A stretch of DNA of 64,000 nucleotides from Chloroflexi bacterium GWB2_49_20 (GTDB lineage: Bacteria > Chloroflexota > Anaerolineae > Anaerolineales > Villigracilaceae), in NCBI GenBank assembly GCA_001796335.1, contig MGMF01000001.1, forward strand, positions 124,001 to 188,000, read 5' to 3'. A program made the position numbers and the translations under genes. Of this stretch, positions 8,551 through 17,849 are shown piece by piece. Within the stretch, counting starts at the first letter, position 1. Each line of letters opens with the position of its first letter. The notes beneath the pieces are model-generated. The model was given only the letters and a program-made list of their open reading frames with translations. It made no database searches and was not told the DNA's origin.

Positions 8551-9249
8551 CTATTCCATGACTTTCAGTTTGAGTTCTTCGGTTTTATTTGCCAGGTTGC
8601 CCAGGCGGATGCGATGCCAGAACAGGTCGGCAAATATGATCGTAAAAGTAAAGAGTGAGAAGAAGAAGGCCACTTCCATATCGGGTGACATATTAAAACC
8701 ACCCTGAGCCTGTGCACTCTGGCTGCCAATCACCACTGGATGAATGGTACGGAATAATCGAATGGCCATAAAAGTTATTGGGACGCTGACAGCGCCCACC
8801 AGGGTGTAAACTGCGCTAAATCGGGCGCGCCGATTGGGGTCTTCAATGCCGTTGCGCAGCATGAAATATGCCAGGTAGATCATTTCGGTAATGGCAGCCG
8901 TGGTCAGACGTGGTTCCCAGGTCCACCAGGTATTCCAGGCTGGTCGAGCCCAGATGGAACCCAACAAAATGGCGATCAGGAAAAATACCAGGCTGATCTC
9001 CACTGCAGCCACTTCAACAATATCCCATTTGGGGTTGCCAGACCGCAGGTAAGCGATGCCAGCCACGCCTGCCGAAATAAATCCGAGCATACCCACCCAG
9101 GCATTGGCAACATGAAAATAGAAAACCTTTTGGACATTGCCCATCGTGGCTTCCATCGGAGCATAACTGAGCGCCAGGTAAGCCGCCACGGCCAAAAATA
9201 CCAGGGATAAGATATCTAAAACAAGTAAAATAACGGGTTTTTTATTCAT
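8551..9249 (-). CDS. ccmC: Heme exporter/handling protein CcmC
   Basis: Integral membrane protein (232 residues, six predicted helices) that presents heme to CcmE at the outer face of the membrane. The tryptophan-rich signature is clear (GSIWARPAWNTWWTWEPRLTT, split here as GSIWARPAW and NTWWTWEPRLTT, about residues 96-116), flanked by histidines that ligate heme (FYFHVANAW near residue 45 and a later RTIHPVV). The start at 9249 is supported by AGGAGATTAACTA. It sits between ccmB and ccmD in the maturation operon. Confidence 0.93.
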   Translation of the reverse strand: MNKKPVILLVLDILSLVFLAVAAYLALSYAPMEATMGNVQKVFYFHVANAWVGMLGFISAGVAGIAYLRSGNPKWDIVEVAAVEISLVFFLIAILLGSIWARPAWNTWWTWEPRLTTAAITEMIYLAYFMLRNGIEDPNRRARFSAVYTLVGAVSVPITFMAIRLFRTIHPVVIGSQSAQAQGGFNMSPDMEVAFFFSLFTFTIIFADLFWHRIRLGNLANKTEELKLKVME

Positions 9250-9326
9250 TAGTTAATCTCCTGCGTTTCTTCTCAAAAATCCGCTCCCGGTTTTATTGAG
9301 GTGATACTAATTATTAATAGTCTGAC

Positions 9327-10031
9327 TTATTCCTCAACTACGTAATCAAATACCATGAATGCAATGGCAATAAAAATGACATCATACACCAAAAGCAGGT
9401 TGATCCAATAGCGCAACTCGGATATATCCATTCCCTGCAGATAGCCTCCGCTGGCTTCCACCGCGGCCACAACCACCGGGATAATCACCGGAAAGAGCAG
9501 AATGGGAAGCATCACATCACGCGTACGCGTCTGAACTGCCATGGCAGACAATAATGTGCCAATGGCAATATACCCCACTGAACCGAGCAGGATGACCAGA
9601 AGCAGGCCGGGGTTGAAAAGATTTACATTATAAAGCAGGCTGTAAAGCGGTAGAACGATGGCTTCCACAATAAACATGAATGCCAGATTGCTGAGTAGCT
9701 TGCCAAAATATATGCTGGAGCGGTCAACCGGAGCCAACAGTAATCCATCCAGGCAGCCACGATCTTTTTCGACTGCCATTGAGCGATTTAAACCCAGTGT
9801 TCCGGCAAAGGTGAATGTCACCCATAAGATGCCGGATGTAGCGGTTATGCGTGTTTTTGCATCCAGTTTGAGTGCAAAATTAAAGATCAGGATCACCAGC
9901 ATGCCAAAAACCAGCATGGCGGAGAGCAATTCGCGCGAGCGCAATTCGGCAGCCAGGTCTTTCCACGCAATGGCAAATACCGCTTTGATGAAATTGCTGG
10001 ACTTTGCGACAGGAGCTTGTTTTTCAGCCAT
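9327..10031 (-). CDS. ccmB: Heme exporter permease CcmB
   Basis: Membrane component of the CcmAB transporter (234 residues from ATG 10031; a GTG at 10037 is also open). Six hydrophobic segments and typical CcmB blocks are visible: AIAWKDLAAELRSRE near the N-terminus, RITATSGILWVTFTFAGTLGLNRS, EKDRGCLDGLLLAP, and VRTRDVMLPILLFPVIIPVV-like sequence (here QTRTRDVMLPILLFP). GGCAGG lies 5 bases before ATG 10031. It overlaps the end of ccmA by 8 bases, a sign of translational coupling. Confidence 0.92.
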   Translation of the reverse strand: MAEKQAPVAKSSNFIKAVFAIAWKDLAAELRSRELLSAMLVFGMLVILIFNFALKLDAKTRITATSGILWVTFTFAGTLGLNRSMAVEKDRGCLDGLLLAPVDRSSIYFGKLLSNLAFMFIVEAIVLPLYSLLYNVNLFNPGLLLVILLGSVGYIAIGTLLSAMAVQTRTRDVMLPILLFPVIIPVVVAAVEASGGYLQGMDISELRYWINLLLVYDVIFIAIAFMVFDYVVEE

Positions 10032-10731
10032 TTTCACCTGCCAGTGCCTTTTTATAGAACGTGAGGATATTACCCGACTTTAATTCCGATTTTTTGGAGG
10101 TGGCGGAGATAATGCCTTTTGAAAGCACATCATAACGGGTTGCCAGGTCTTCGACACGCGCCAGGTCGTGGGAGGTCATCACCACTGTCCGGCCTCGCGC
10201 AGCCACATCCCGCAGTACTTTGTCCAGCATGTCACAGGCATCCTGATCCAGGCCGGTATGTGGTTCATCGAACAGCATCACTTCAGGGTCATGCAATACT
10301 GCCCGGCCAATCGCCAGGCGTTGCTGCATGCCGCGCGAGAATGTCCGCACCAGATCGCGGCGGCGCGAAGTCAATCCCACCAGGTCCAGCACTTCTCCAA
10401 TCCGTTGGTTGAGGACGTTGACATTGTACATTTGGCCAAAAAAACGCAGGTTTTCTTCAGCGGTCAGGTCGCCGTACAATAAAGGCATGTGAGAGACCAC
10501 TCCCAATTTCTGGCGAACCTGGGCAGCCTGGTGCGGCAGGCCAAAACCTGCCACCCGAATTTCACCCAGCGAGGGGCGTGACAGGGTAGCTAAAATACGC
10601 AGGAAGGTTGTCTTTCCTGCCCCATTCGGTCCAAGCAGTGCCACAAACTCACCCTGCTCAACTTGGAAATCCAGGCCGCGCAGGACTGTTTTCAGCCCAA
10701 AGCGCTTCACCAATTTTCGAACTTCTATCAT
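10024..10731 (-). CDS. ccmA: Heme exporter ATP-binding protein CcmA
   Basis: ATPase of the CcmAB complex, which releases holo-CcmE from CcmC/D. Visible are Walker A GPNGAGKTT (about residues 35-43), signature FSRGMQQRLAIGRA (about 135), Walker B VMLFDEPHTGLD (about 155) and the switch His in MTSHDLARVE. I start at ATG 10731 (IEVRKLVKRFG), since the upstream TTG at 10761 would add ten unlikely residues. The gene lies between the diheme cytochrome gene and ccmB. Confidence 0.9.
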   Translation of the reverse strand: MIEVRKLVKRFGLKTVLRGLDFQVEQGEFVALLGPNGAGKTTFLRILATLSRPSLGEIRVAGFGLPHQAAQVRQKLGVVSHMPLLYGDLTAEENLRFFGQMYNVNVLNQRIGEVLDLVGLTSRRRDLVRTFSRGMQQRLAIGRAVLHDPEVMLFDEPHTGLDQDACDMLDKVLRDVAARGRTVVMTSHDLARVEDLATRYDVLSKGIISATSKKSELKSGNILTFYKKALAGENG

Positions 10732-10793
10732 CAATACTCTTTCTGTATCCGTGCAGATCAATTTCTGATCATTAAATGGATACTGATCCAGGT

Positions 10794-12728
10794 CTAGAGT
10801 AATTCTTTCAGGCGTGCTTTCAAATCAGCCCTTCGCTTTTGGTAGGTTTCTTCAGAAAGCGCACCTGCCTTATATTGATCATCAAGAGATGCAATTGCGT
10901 CCATCAGGAGATCCGCATCATTTCCCAGCGCATCAGTTTCATCATCATCCAGTTTATCATCCAAATCAACCTTCCGGGAAGGACCCCGCAGGAAGAAGAA
11001 CACACCCGCCAGGATCAGTACGCTGCCAAAAATACCCAGGCCAATCACCAGGCTGGTTTGTGATGTAACAGATGTTGAACCTGTAGAAGAATCCGTTTTG
11101 GGTGTTCCCGAAATAGTCAGGGTTAATGAGTCGCCAACTGCCAGGTTCTCCGCGGTGAACATAGTATATGGTTGTCCCTGGACATCCCGGGAACCTCCAT
11201 CTGCCAACTGATCACTGCTGACCTTGATGCCATCTGGAGCCATGACAATCACCGATCCAACCGATACATTGAGTGACTGGTTGATCTCAAGTTTCTTGCC
11301 ATAAGGCAGGTCAAATGCATACATTAGTTGATATGAGCTGGCTCCTGGCAAAATGCTGGTGGGATCTCCAAAACCATCCTTAGTGGAAATGAACGGGTTG
11401 CCAATCTCACCAGTTTCAAATTGCAAATTGCTGGCACCCTCCGGAAGAATGTAAGTCAGGATTGATTGGTCTGGTCCAGCCGCCACAACCGCCTTGTTAC
11501 TTGTGTTGGAAAGGATATAGATCTCGATCACCTGGACTTGCCCACTGTTGGAGAAATCAAAGAAAATATGCAAACGGTCTGCAGAAATGGAACTGGGATC
11601 CGTAGTCGTGTCAAAAACTGTAAGAGGCAATTCAAAAACAGTTGTTGTACCATCATATACAGCTACATCCGAGTTATAAGGAGTCCCTTCGACATCAGTT
11701 GAGATTACGAAAGCCATACCGGATTCCAACGGGACACCAGTAAACTCATAAGAGCCATCTGGATTAACCGGGGTAATCAGGTTGACGATCTCGTTCATAT
11801 TGACATAGCCATGCAGCACAATACTGAGATCCTTTGGAACATTCCCGCCTGAACCATTGGTGATCTGCCCTGATACTGAAGCAAACAGACCTTCGGGTGT
11901 CACTGTAAATTCAGGGGTTGCGGTGACCTCAGGAGTCATATCCACAGGCATGGAAGTGGTATCTTGGGTAGGGTTTTCTGTGGGAGAAAAAGTGGTAAGC
12001 GTTTCAACTGTTGGTGAAGGCATCTGGGCAACCAGTACACTATTATCATAAGTTAATGTGCGCAGGTATGCCGTTATCGCCCAGATCTCGGCATCACTTA
12101 ATTGGGAATTAAACGCTTCCATTTTTGGAGACAATCCGTTGGAGATCACTTGGTACATACCCAGGCCAGTGACCTGGGACATGAAAGCTGGATTGGAAAA
12201 ATCGACCGGGGAACCTGTTGTTTGTCCTTTGCTTCCATCTCCATTTGGACCATGGCATGTGGCACACAGGTTCGCATAAAGCACCGCGCCCTGCTCCACC
12301 TGGCTGGAAATATTGCTCAAAGTGTATACATAGGAGAGCACATCCCAGCGTTCAGCATCAGACAGGCTTGTAAAGGGCGGCATATAGCGATCCATTTGGC
12401 CTTGTGTGATGATCGTATACCATTTGGCCGGATTGGACTGGCTGGCAATATCGCGCAAACCGATAGCAGAGATTGGCACTGACAGACTGCCTGCCTGTGG
12501 CCCGTTGCCCAATCCATCCGTGCCATGGCAGGGGGCACATTTCGCATCAAAAATAGCCTGTCCACGCGCAGGTGAAGGCGGTTCAGAAGGAAACAAAGCA
12601 CCCATTGTCGGTGCAGGGGTGGGGGATACATAATTTGGTGGAGGAGTAATATCTTCCGCCAGGGTGAAATTGCAGGCTGCCAATAAGATGCTCAGCATGA
12701 AACCCAATATTAATAAACGATTTTTCAT
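10794..12728 (-). CDS. Diheme cytochrome c lipoprotein with C-terminal membrane anchor
   Basis: Electron-carrier lipoprotein inside the cytochrome maturation cluster. From ATG 12728 (AGAGGG upstream) it has lipobox LLAAC, a Pro/Thr-rich linker, then two cytochrome c domains with CAPCH (about residue 65) and CATCH (about 155), each with a distal Met candidate (YMPP, KMEAF). A Thr-rich linker follows, then a beta-sandwich part like a carboxypeptidase regulatory domain (SGQITNGSGG to about residue 380), a second beta-rich part, a transmembrane helix near residue 575 (LVIGLGIFGSVLILAGVFFF) and an acidic/basic helical tail. The tail resembles the helical C-terminus of the neighbouring CcmI-like protein. 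Its role in maturation is not established; it could simply be a client. Confidence 0.82.
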   Translation of the reverse strand: MKNRLLILGFMLSILLAACNFTLAEDITPPPNYVSPTPAPTMGALFPSEPPSPARGQAIFDAKCAPCHGTDGLGNGPQAGSLSVPISAIGLRDIASQSNPAKWYTIITQGQMDRYMPPFTSLSDAERWDVLSYVYTLSNISSQVEQGAVLYANLCATCHGPNGDGSKGQTTGSPVDFSNPAFMSQVTGLGMYQVISNGLSPKMEAFNSQLSDAEIWAITAYLRTLTYDNSVLVAQMPSPTVETLTTFSPTENPTQDTTSMPVDMTPEVTATPEFTVTPEGLFASVSGQITNGSGGNVPKDLSIVLHGYVNMNEIVNLITPVNPDGSYEFTGVPLESGMAFVISTDVEGTPYNSDVAVYDGTTTVFELPLTVFDTTTDPSSISADRLHIFFDFSNSGQVQVIEIYILSNTSNKAVVAAGPDQSILTYILPEGASNLQFETGEIGNPFISTKDGFGDPTSILPGASSYQLMYAFDLPYGKKLEINQSLNVSVGSVIVMAPDGIKVSSDQLADGGSRDVQGQPYTMFTAENLAVGDSLTLTISGTPKTDSSTGSTSVTSQTSLVIGLGIFGSVLILAGVFFFLRGPSRKVDLDDKLDDDETDALGNDADLLMDAIASLDDQYKAGALSEETYQKRRADLKARLKELL

Positions 12729-12905
12729 GAACACGACCCTCTTTATTGATTTTTTACAACAGGAAAATTCTTTAGCCTAGATGTTTTGTTCTTTATTTAG
12801 TCTTCTTGAAATAACCAACCTGGCCAGTTGTGCAAGAACTATATATATATAATTACAAAAACCCGATTTATGCATCTGCCTTGAAGGCATATTTCCAAAG
12901 CCTCA

Positions 12906-13418
12906 TTACTTGAGTGAATTGCCACACTTGGGGCAGAAAGTATCGGATACCAGGATGGGATTGCCACATTTGGGGCAAAACCCTGCAGACTTCGCCTTTT
13001 GGGCTGACCTGCGCTTGGCGATCAGGGCTTCCAGGTCTTCATCTTTCTCAGCATCGTCGGAAGAGGTAGCCAGCGCTGAGTCAACTCTGCGGTCTGCAAT
13101 GGCTGCCTCCAGCAGGCTTTCAGCATCCTGGCCTGAAGCGGTTTGTTGGTATTCATCCAATTGACGCAGGATGGCAACTCCTTTCTGCATCAAAGCTGTG
13201 CGCATACTTGGATAGTCCTCAGTGGGAATTTTTCCCAATGTATTATCAAAATCGAGTTCCTGCAAAGCATTCAGGATGCGTTCATTCTCGGCCTTCAGGC
13301 TGGAGATCTCATGTTCCTCCTGGACCAATTTGCGCTGCTTTTGCATGAAAGGACCTGAAACGAACATGGCAATCAGGATCAGAACTGCAAGTGTTAGAAA
13401 AATTGCGCCAATATCCAT
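12906..13418 (-). CDS. CcmI-like membrane protein with C-terminal zinc ribbon
   Basis: The 170-residue protein has one N-terminal membrane helix (FLTLAVLILIAMFVSG), a coiled-coil region with ERILNALQELDFDNTLGKI, which is like the helical segment of CcmI that binds CcmH and apocytochrome, and ends in a zinc ribbon with two CPKCGN units. There are no TPR repeats as in proteobacterial CcmI. Position between the thioredoxin-like gene (3 bases before) and the cytochrome gene supports a role in cytochrome c maturation, but the exact task is inferred. Confidence 0.62.
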   Translation of the reverse strand: MDIGAIFLTLAVLILIAMFVSGPFMQKQRKLVQEEHEISSLKAENERILNALQELDFDNTLGKIPTEDYPSMRTALMQKGVAILRQLDEYQQTASGQDAESLLEAAIADRRVDSALATSSDDAEKDEDLEALIAKRRSAQKAKSAGFCPKCGNPILVSDTFCPKCGNSLK

Positions 13419-13421
13419 TTG

Positions 13422-14330
13422 TTAATTCCCAATCAGTAAAGGATCAATGACAGACTGGATCTCTAAGACCGAGACAAAAGGCCCGATCTTTATATTTCGC
13501 AATATGCCATTCTGGTCGATGATATAGGTTTCCGGGACGCCAATTTGCCGGTTGAACGCTTGCGAGATGCGTGTTCCGAGATCAGGTCCATTGATATAGG
13601 TTATACCAAATTTTGCCAGGTAGGAGCGGGCTTCCGGTTCGGTATCCACGTAATCCACGCCTAAGAAGACAACATCACCCCGTGGCTCGTAATATTTCCA
13701 GGCAGCTTCCAGGTCAGCAGCTTCGCTTTCACAAGGTTTACACCAAGAAGCCCAGAAGTTAACCAGCACTACCTTGCCTTTCAAGTCACTCAAAAGGATA
13801 TCCTGCCCTTGCGGATGCGTATCATCGCTAAAAGTGGTCAGTGTAAAGTCTGTCACGGGATCACCAATTGCAATGATGCTTTTTTGAGCACGCAGCAAAC
13901 CCGATCCAATAAAAGCCAGGAAACCCAACAATACCACCCAGATGATGCCCTGGATGAGGGGTGAAACACCACGTTTTTCGGCTGTTACTGGCTGATCATT
14001 CTGTTTAGTCGGCTTTGCATCAATATCATGCCCATTGGGACAATATTTATCACCCACATAAAATGATTCCGCACAGATGGGACAGACCTTCACCAACCCT
14101 GCGCCGCATTTCCTGCACGATCTGTGAGTCTGTGGATTGTCTGTTCCACAATCGGGACACAAATTCGCCCCAAAACTCAACACCAATGTAGGTTGATTAT
14201 CGGGCCAGACCAGAGTACTGCCACAATTCCCACACTTAAATACTTTGCCTTTCTTTATTTCTTCAAGGATGCTAGTCCCACACTTGGGACATTCCAAGCC
14301 TTTTATTTCCGCTTGAATAATATCAGACAT
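13422..14330 (-). CDS. Membrane thioredoxin-like protein with zinc ribbons (CcmG/ResA role)
   Basis: Thiol-disulfide reductant for apocytochrome heme sites. The 302-residue protein starts with zinc-ribbon pairs (CPKCGTS...CGNCGS, CPDCGTD...CRKCGAG, CPICAES...CPNGHD, about residues 14-110), then a membrane helix (LIQGIIWVVLLGFLAFIGSG), then an AhpC/TSA-type thioredoxin domain with active site NFWASWCKPCES near residue 195 and cis-Pro region GVPETYIID near 270. The zinc ribbons would face the cytoplasm. Fusion of ribbons to a ResA/CcmG domain is unusual compared with proteobacterial CcmG. It lies 6 bases after ccmH. Confidence 0.82.
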   Translation of the reverse strand: MSDIIQAEIKGLECPKCGTSILEEIKKGKVFKCGNCGSTLVWPDNQPTLVLSFGANLCPDCGTDNPQTHRSCRKCGAGLVKVCPICAESFYVGDKYCPNGHDIDAKPTKQNDQPVTAEKRGVSPLIQGIIWVVLLGFLAFIGSGLLRAQKSIIAIGDPVTDFTLTTFSDDTHPQGQDILLSDLKGKVVLVNFWASWCKPCESEAADLEAAWKYYEPRGDVVFLGVDYVDTEPEARSYLAKFGITYINGPDLGTRISQAFNRQIGVPETYIIDQNGILRNIKIGPFVSVLEIQSVIDPLLIGN

Positions 14331-14336
14331 CGAATC

Positions 14337-14822
14337 CTAGCCTCGTTTCTTTAATTCTTCTTCCAGACGGTTGAGATAAGGATCAGTCTCTTCCGGTGCC
14401 GATTTCTGTGCTTCTTCTTCGGAAAGTTGCGTGGCAAGTGCACGCCATGAGCGAAATGCCCGAAAAAGAATGTAAGCTCCGGCCAGGAATGCCACCGGCG
14501 GAACAATATACACCAGCCAGTTCAACCCCTGGCGGGGTGGTTCAGCCAGTACCCGGATCCCATAATTCTCAGCAAAGTAATTTTTGATCTGTGCTTCGCT
14601 CCAACCCTGGGCCAGGCGCAGACGGATCTCATCACGCCATTGTGCACATGCCTGGGTTGGACAAACATCCAATGGAGTATTTTCACACACCGGGCAAAAC
14701 AACTGACTCGCAATCACATTTACATCATCATCAGACGGGGTCGGCTGTTGGGCATGGGCAACTCCGGCCCAACCTACTAAGAGCAGGATGCTGATAAAGC
14801 CAATCCAAATAAGACGTTTCAT
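14337..14822 (-). CDS. ccmH: Cytochrome c-type biogenesis protein CcmH
   Basis: Thiol component of the heme ligation step. From ATG 14822 (GGAGAGAGTT upstream) it has a signal peptide ending AHAQ, then the CcmH domain: SQLFCPVCENTPLDVC, ACAQWRDEIRLRLAQGWSEAQI, FAENYGIRVLAEPP, and a C-terminal membrane helix (VPPVAFLAGAYILFRAFR). The motif CPVC replaces the usual CxxC of LRCxxCQNQ, and there are two further cysteines nearby (DVCPTQAC). The longer open frame starting at 14939 overlaps ccmF and I reject it. The gene begins 26 bases after ccmF. Confidence 0.9.
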   Translation of the reverse strand: MKRLIWIGFISILLLVGWAGVAHAQQPTPSDDDVNVIASQLFCPVCENTPLDVCPTQACAQWRDEIRLRLAQGWSEAQIKNYFAENYGIRVLAEPPRQGLNWLVYIVPPVAFLAGAYILFRAFRSWRALATQLSEEEAQKSAPEETDPYLNRLEEELKKRG

Positions 14823-14847
14823 AACTCTCTCCTGACCAGGGGTTTCA

Positions 14848-16902
14848 TTAATTGGCAGCACCCGGTGCCTGGACAAGTTTGGCCGTGGCACGTAAAGTTG
14901 CGGGGTCTTTTTCCGGCCAGGCAGCCACCAGTGTTCCAAAAATGAACAGGATACTCCCCACCCATAACCAATTTACCAACGGATTATGATAAACCTTAAA
15001 AGTAGCACCGATGGTCGAGATGGGCTGCCAATCCACCAGGATCACGTACAGGTCATCCAGCATGGTGCTGCGCAAACCCGGGATGGTCATGGGCTGCTGG
15101 GATTCATAATAATAATCACGGCGCGGGAATACCTGGCCGATATAATTACCGTCTTTATAAATACTCATAACAGCACGGGTGACATTTCGTCCGCCGGTTG
15201 TATCAAACTGAGCCACTGAGTCGAAGGTAATCTCATAATTTGCCAGCTCTAGCGAACTCCCCTGCGGGATGGTGCCCTGGGTTTGAGTTTGAAAGATTTC
15301 AATACCCAGGATGCCAATTGCCATGAAAACCATGCTGATGTGAATAATATAACCGCCATATCTGCGGCGGTTGCGGCCAAAAAGCCGCCAGGTGGAGACG
15401 AAGAAATTCTCTTCCAGTTTTTTGCTGCGCGCCATGGATCCGCGCCAGATTTCATACAGGGTGACACAAATGACCAATGCCACCAGGGTGAAACCGATCA
15501 AGGCAACGATATTCCGAACTCCCAGAAAAAAAATAGCGATCGGTGCGATCAATGCCACCACACCGGGCTTCCAGATGGCTTTACCCAGGGTCTTAATGGT
15601 GGAATGTCCCCAGGCAGCCAGAGGGGCAACTGCCATCAGGAACATCAGGGCTCCAAACAGAGGTGCAGTTGCGCGTTCATAAAAGGGTGGTCCAACAGTC
15701 ACTTTTTGCCCTGTAGCCAGCTCAGAGATCAAGGGGAAGATTACACCCCAAAAACTGACGATCAGGATCCCCATGAACAACAAGTTGTTCAACAGGAAAA
15801 GTGCCTCACGTGAGAGCATGGAAGTCATGGGAGTTTCAGACTTTAATTCATTCCAACGGTGCATAAGCAACCCAACAGATACAGCAAATGTCAGCCCGAT
15901 GAATGTAAAAAACATGGGGCCAATGGCACTTTGAGCAAAAGCATGCACTGAAGAGAGCACACCCGAACGTGTCAGGAAAGTTCCAAAAATAACCAGGTCA
16001 TAGGTAAGGATGATAAGCAGCATATTCCACTGTTTTAACATGCCGCGTTTTTCCTGGATCATTACCGAATGCAGAAAGGCTGTCCCGGTCAGCCAGGGCA
16101 TGAAAGCGGCAATTTCAACCGGATCCCAACCCCAGTAACCACCCCACCCAAGCACATCATAAGCCCAACGACCTCCCAATACCAAACCCAGAGAAAGGAA
16201 GAGCCAGGCCCACAGCGTCCAACGGCGGGTGATGCGAATCCAGCGATCATCGGTACGCCCGGTGATTAATGCCGCCACTGCAAAAGCGAATGGGATGATA
16301 AATGCTACGAAGCCCAGGTAAAGCATGGGTGGGTGGATGATCATCCCTGGATGCCGCAGAAGGGGATTCAGACCCATACCGTCAGCTGGTGTCAATAACG
16401 TGGCTTGGGTTGGTGCAAACATGGCAGCCACCTCTCCGCCAAGAGTCTGCCACCAGCGTATAAATGGATTTTCGAATAACAAAATAAGTGACAGAAAGAA
16501 GATCATGGTCACTGCTGTAACCAGGATTACCCAGGGTAGAAACTCCCGATCTCGATCCCATTTGCGCAGCATGACCGCTGAGCTGAAAGCGGAAAGCAGC
16601 CAGGCCCAAAACAGCAGGGAACCAGACTGGCCACCCCACAGGGCAGTCAATTTTAAATACATCGGCATGCTCAAGCTGGTTACCGAATATACATATTGAA
16701 CTTCAAAATGATTGGTGGCCAAAAGATATAACAGTACGAAAACCGTAAGAGTAGCCAAAGGAAACGAGAGTATTGTCGCCCGGCGGGCACTTTCCACCCA
16801 GCGAGAATCCTTCTTCACATCACCATACACAGCTGTCACCGCACCATAAATGGCGGTTATAAAAGTCACTACCAATAAACCAAAACCAAGATTTGCAATC
16901 AT
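14848..16902 (-). CDS. ccmF: Cytochrome c heme lyase CcmF
   Basis: Large polytopic membrane protein (684 residues, about 14-15 helices) that attaches heme from CcmE to apocytochrome. It carries the WWD signature WGGYWGWDPVEIAAFMPWL near residue 240, the TFLTRSGVLSSVHAFA block near 310, periplasmic histidines, and a late soluble segment before the last helix (LVNWLWVGSILFIFG). The start at 16902 follows AAGGAGATTGA. It lies between ccmE and ccmH, the order usual in System I operons. Confidence 0.95.
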   Translation of the reverse strand: MIANLGFGLLVVTFITAIYGAVTAVYGDVKKDSRWVESARRATILSFPLATLTVFVLLYLLATNHFEVQYVYSVTSLSMPMYLKLTALWGGQSGSLLFWAWLLSAFSSAVMLRKWDRDREFLPWVILVTAVTMIFFLSLILLFENPFIRWWQTLGGEVAAMFAPTQATLLTPADGMGLNPLLRHPGMIIHPPMLYLGFVAFIIPFAFAVAALITGRTDDRWIRITRRWTLWAWLFLSLGLVLGGRWAYDVLGWGGYWGWDPVEIAAFMPWLTGTAFLHSVMIQEKRGMLKQWNMLLIILTYDLVIFGTFLTRSGVLSSVHAFAQSAIGPMFFTFIGLTFAVSVGLLMHRWNELKSETPMTSMLSREALFLLNNLLFMGILIVSFWGVIFPLISELATGQKVTVGPPFYERATAPLFGALMFLMAVAPLAAWGHSTIKTLGKAIWKPGVVALIAPIAIFFLGVRNIVALIGFTLVALVICVTLYEIWRGSMARSKKLEENFFVSTWRLFGRNRRRYGGYIIHISMVFMAIGILGIEIFQTQTQGTIPQGSSLELANYEITFDSVAQFDTTGGRNVTRAVMSIYKDGNYIGQVFPRRDYYYESQQPMTIPGLRSTMLDDLYVILVDWQPISTIGATFKVYHNPLVNWLWVGSILFIFGTLVAAWPEKDPATLRATAKLVQAPGAAN

Positions 16903-16999
16903 TCAATCTCCTTGATTTGTCAGCCTGGAATGCGTTTATTCGCGGTCCATATCACCATCCCCGAATATGGATTAGGTCCACGCTTCCTAACCTGGATGA

Positions 17000-17509
17000 T
17001 TAATTTCCACTGGACTGGGAGGGGATTGCCGGCTCGTATTTGGTTGGGCACTTGAGGAGAAGTTCATCGGCATAGAAAATGCCATCTTCTCCAAGGTGAC
17101 CGGTCATGATTGCCTGGGCTTCATCACGCAGCAAGTCTGGCATGGGGCCATTGTATATCACCTGCATACGAGCGCGGGTGGAGTCGACCACAGCTTCATG
17201 CAGCACCAAGGCAAGGCCACCTTGAGCTTCAATTTCATTGTTGTCACCTGGTACATTTGCAACTGTGAACGATAAGTTCAACGTTTGAGGATCATATTGT
17301 ATGGTATCTCCAACAACTGCTCCTGAAGCGCGCAGGTTGCGATCGATCACTGTTGAACCCTTGGCTTTCAATTCTTCTACAGTCATAAAATACTCGGCAT
17401 TGCCTTGAGTCGAAGATACTATCAGATAAACCACGGCAGCCAGGATCAACAGACCGCCAAGAATGAACTTTATCCGCCCGGGTTTTTGAGGGGTGGGGGA
17501 TTGTTCCAT
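17000..17509 (-). CDS. ccmE: Heme chaperone CcmE, Cys-type (CxxxY)
   Basis: Carries heme covalently from CcmC to CcmF. The protein has an N-terminal helix (FILGGLLILAAVVYLIV), then the OB-fold with YFMTVEELKAKG, LRASGAVVGDTI, GPMPDLLRDEAQAI and the C-terminal heme-binding motif CPTKY. Most bacterial CcmE proteins have HxxNY there; here a Cys takes the place of the His, as in the CxxxY type known from archaea and some Desulfovibrio-like bacteria. I start at ATG 17509, since GGAGG lies 8 bases upstream; the ATG at 17524 overlaps that site. First gene of the ccm cluster. Confidence 0.92.
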   Translation of the reverse strand: MEQSPTPQKPGRIKFILGGLLILAAVVYLIVSSTQGNAEYFMTVEELKAKGSTVIDRNLRASGAVVGDTIQYDPQTLNLSFTVANVPGDNNEIEAQGGLALVLHEAVVDSTRARMQVIYNGPMPDLLRDEAQAIMTGHLGEDGIFYADELLLKCPTKYEPAIPSQSSGN

Positions 17510-17849
17510 GTTGAAAACCTCCATGTAAAAATTGAGTAAGTATCATCTCAATAAAGCGGGGAAGCGGGGGGTGTGCGGACAGCGAAACCACCCGCGCATC
17601 CCCATCCTCCCCTGATTATTGGGAAGAACAAGTGTGACAAAAATCAACCCTAATTCTTACATATTTACATTAGAGAAAGGTGAGAATGTGAGAAATATGA
17701 CTAATCAAACAATTCTCTTGCTTAATCTGCGGTTTATCGGATTTTTGGTCAGGTTGAGTATATAAACCACGAACATTACCTTCCCATACTGAAGGAAAAC
17801 CCACTCAACTCGTGGCTCTTGTTTAGCGGGAGAACCAACAAGCTGTGAC
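17510..17849. other. Intergenic stretch without a recognised gene
   Basis: About 340 bases between ccmE and the response regulator gene. It holds a G-rich run near 17558-17575 and probably the ccm promoter, but no box or hairpin clear enough to call. Confidence 0.5.

Noticed and set aside
14823-14939. N-terminal extension of CcmH (frame open from 14939)
   Set aside because: It overlaps the end of ccmF, and a good ribosome binding site with a signal peptide starts at 14822.
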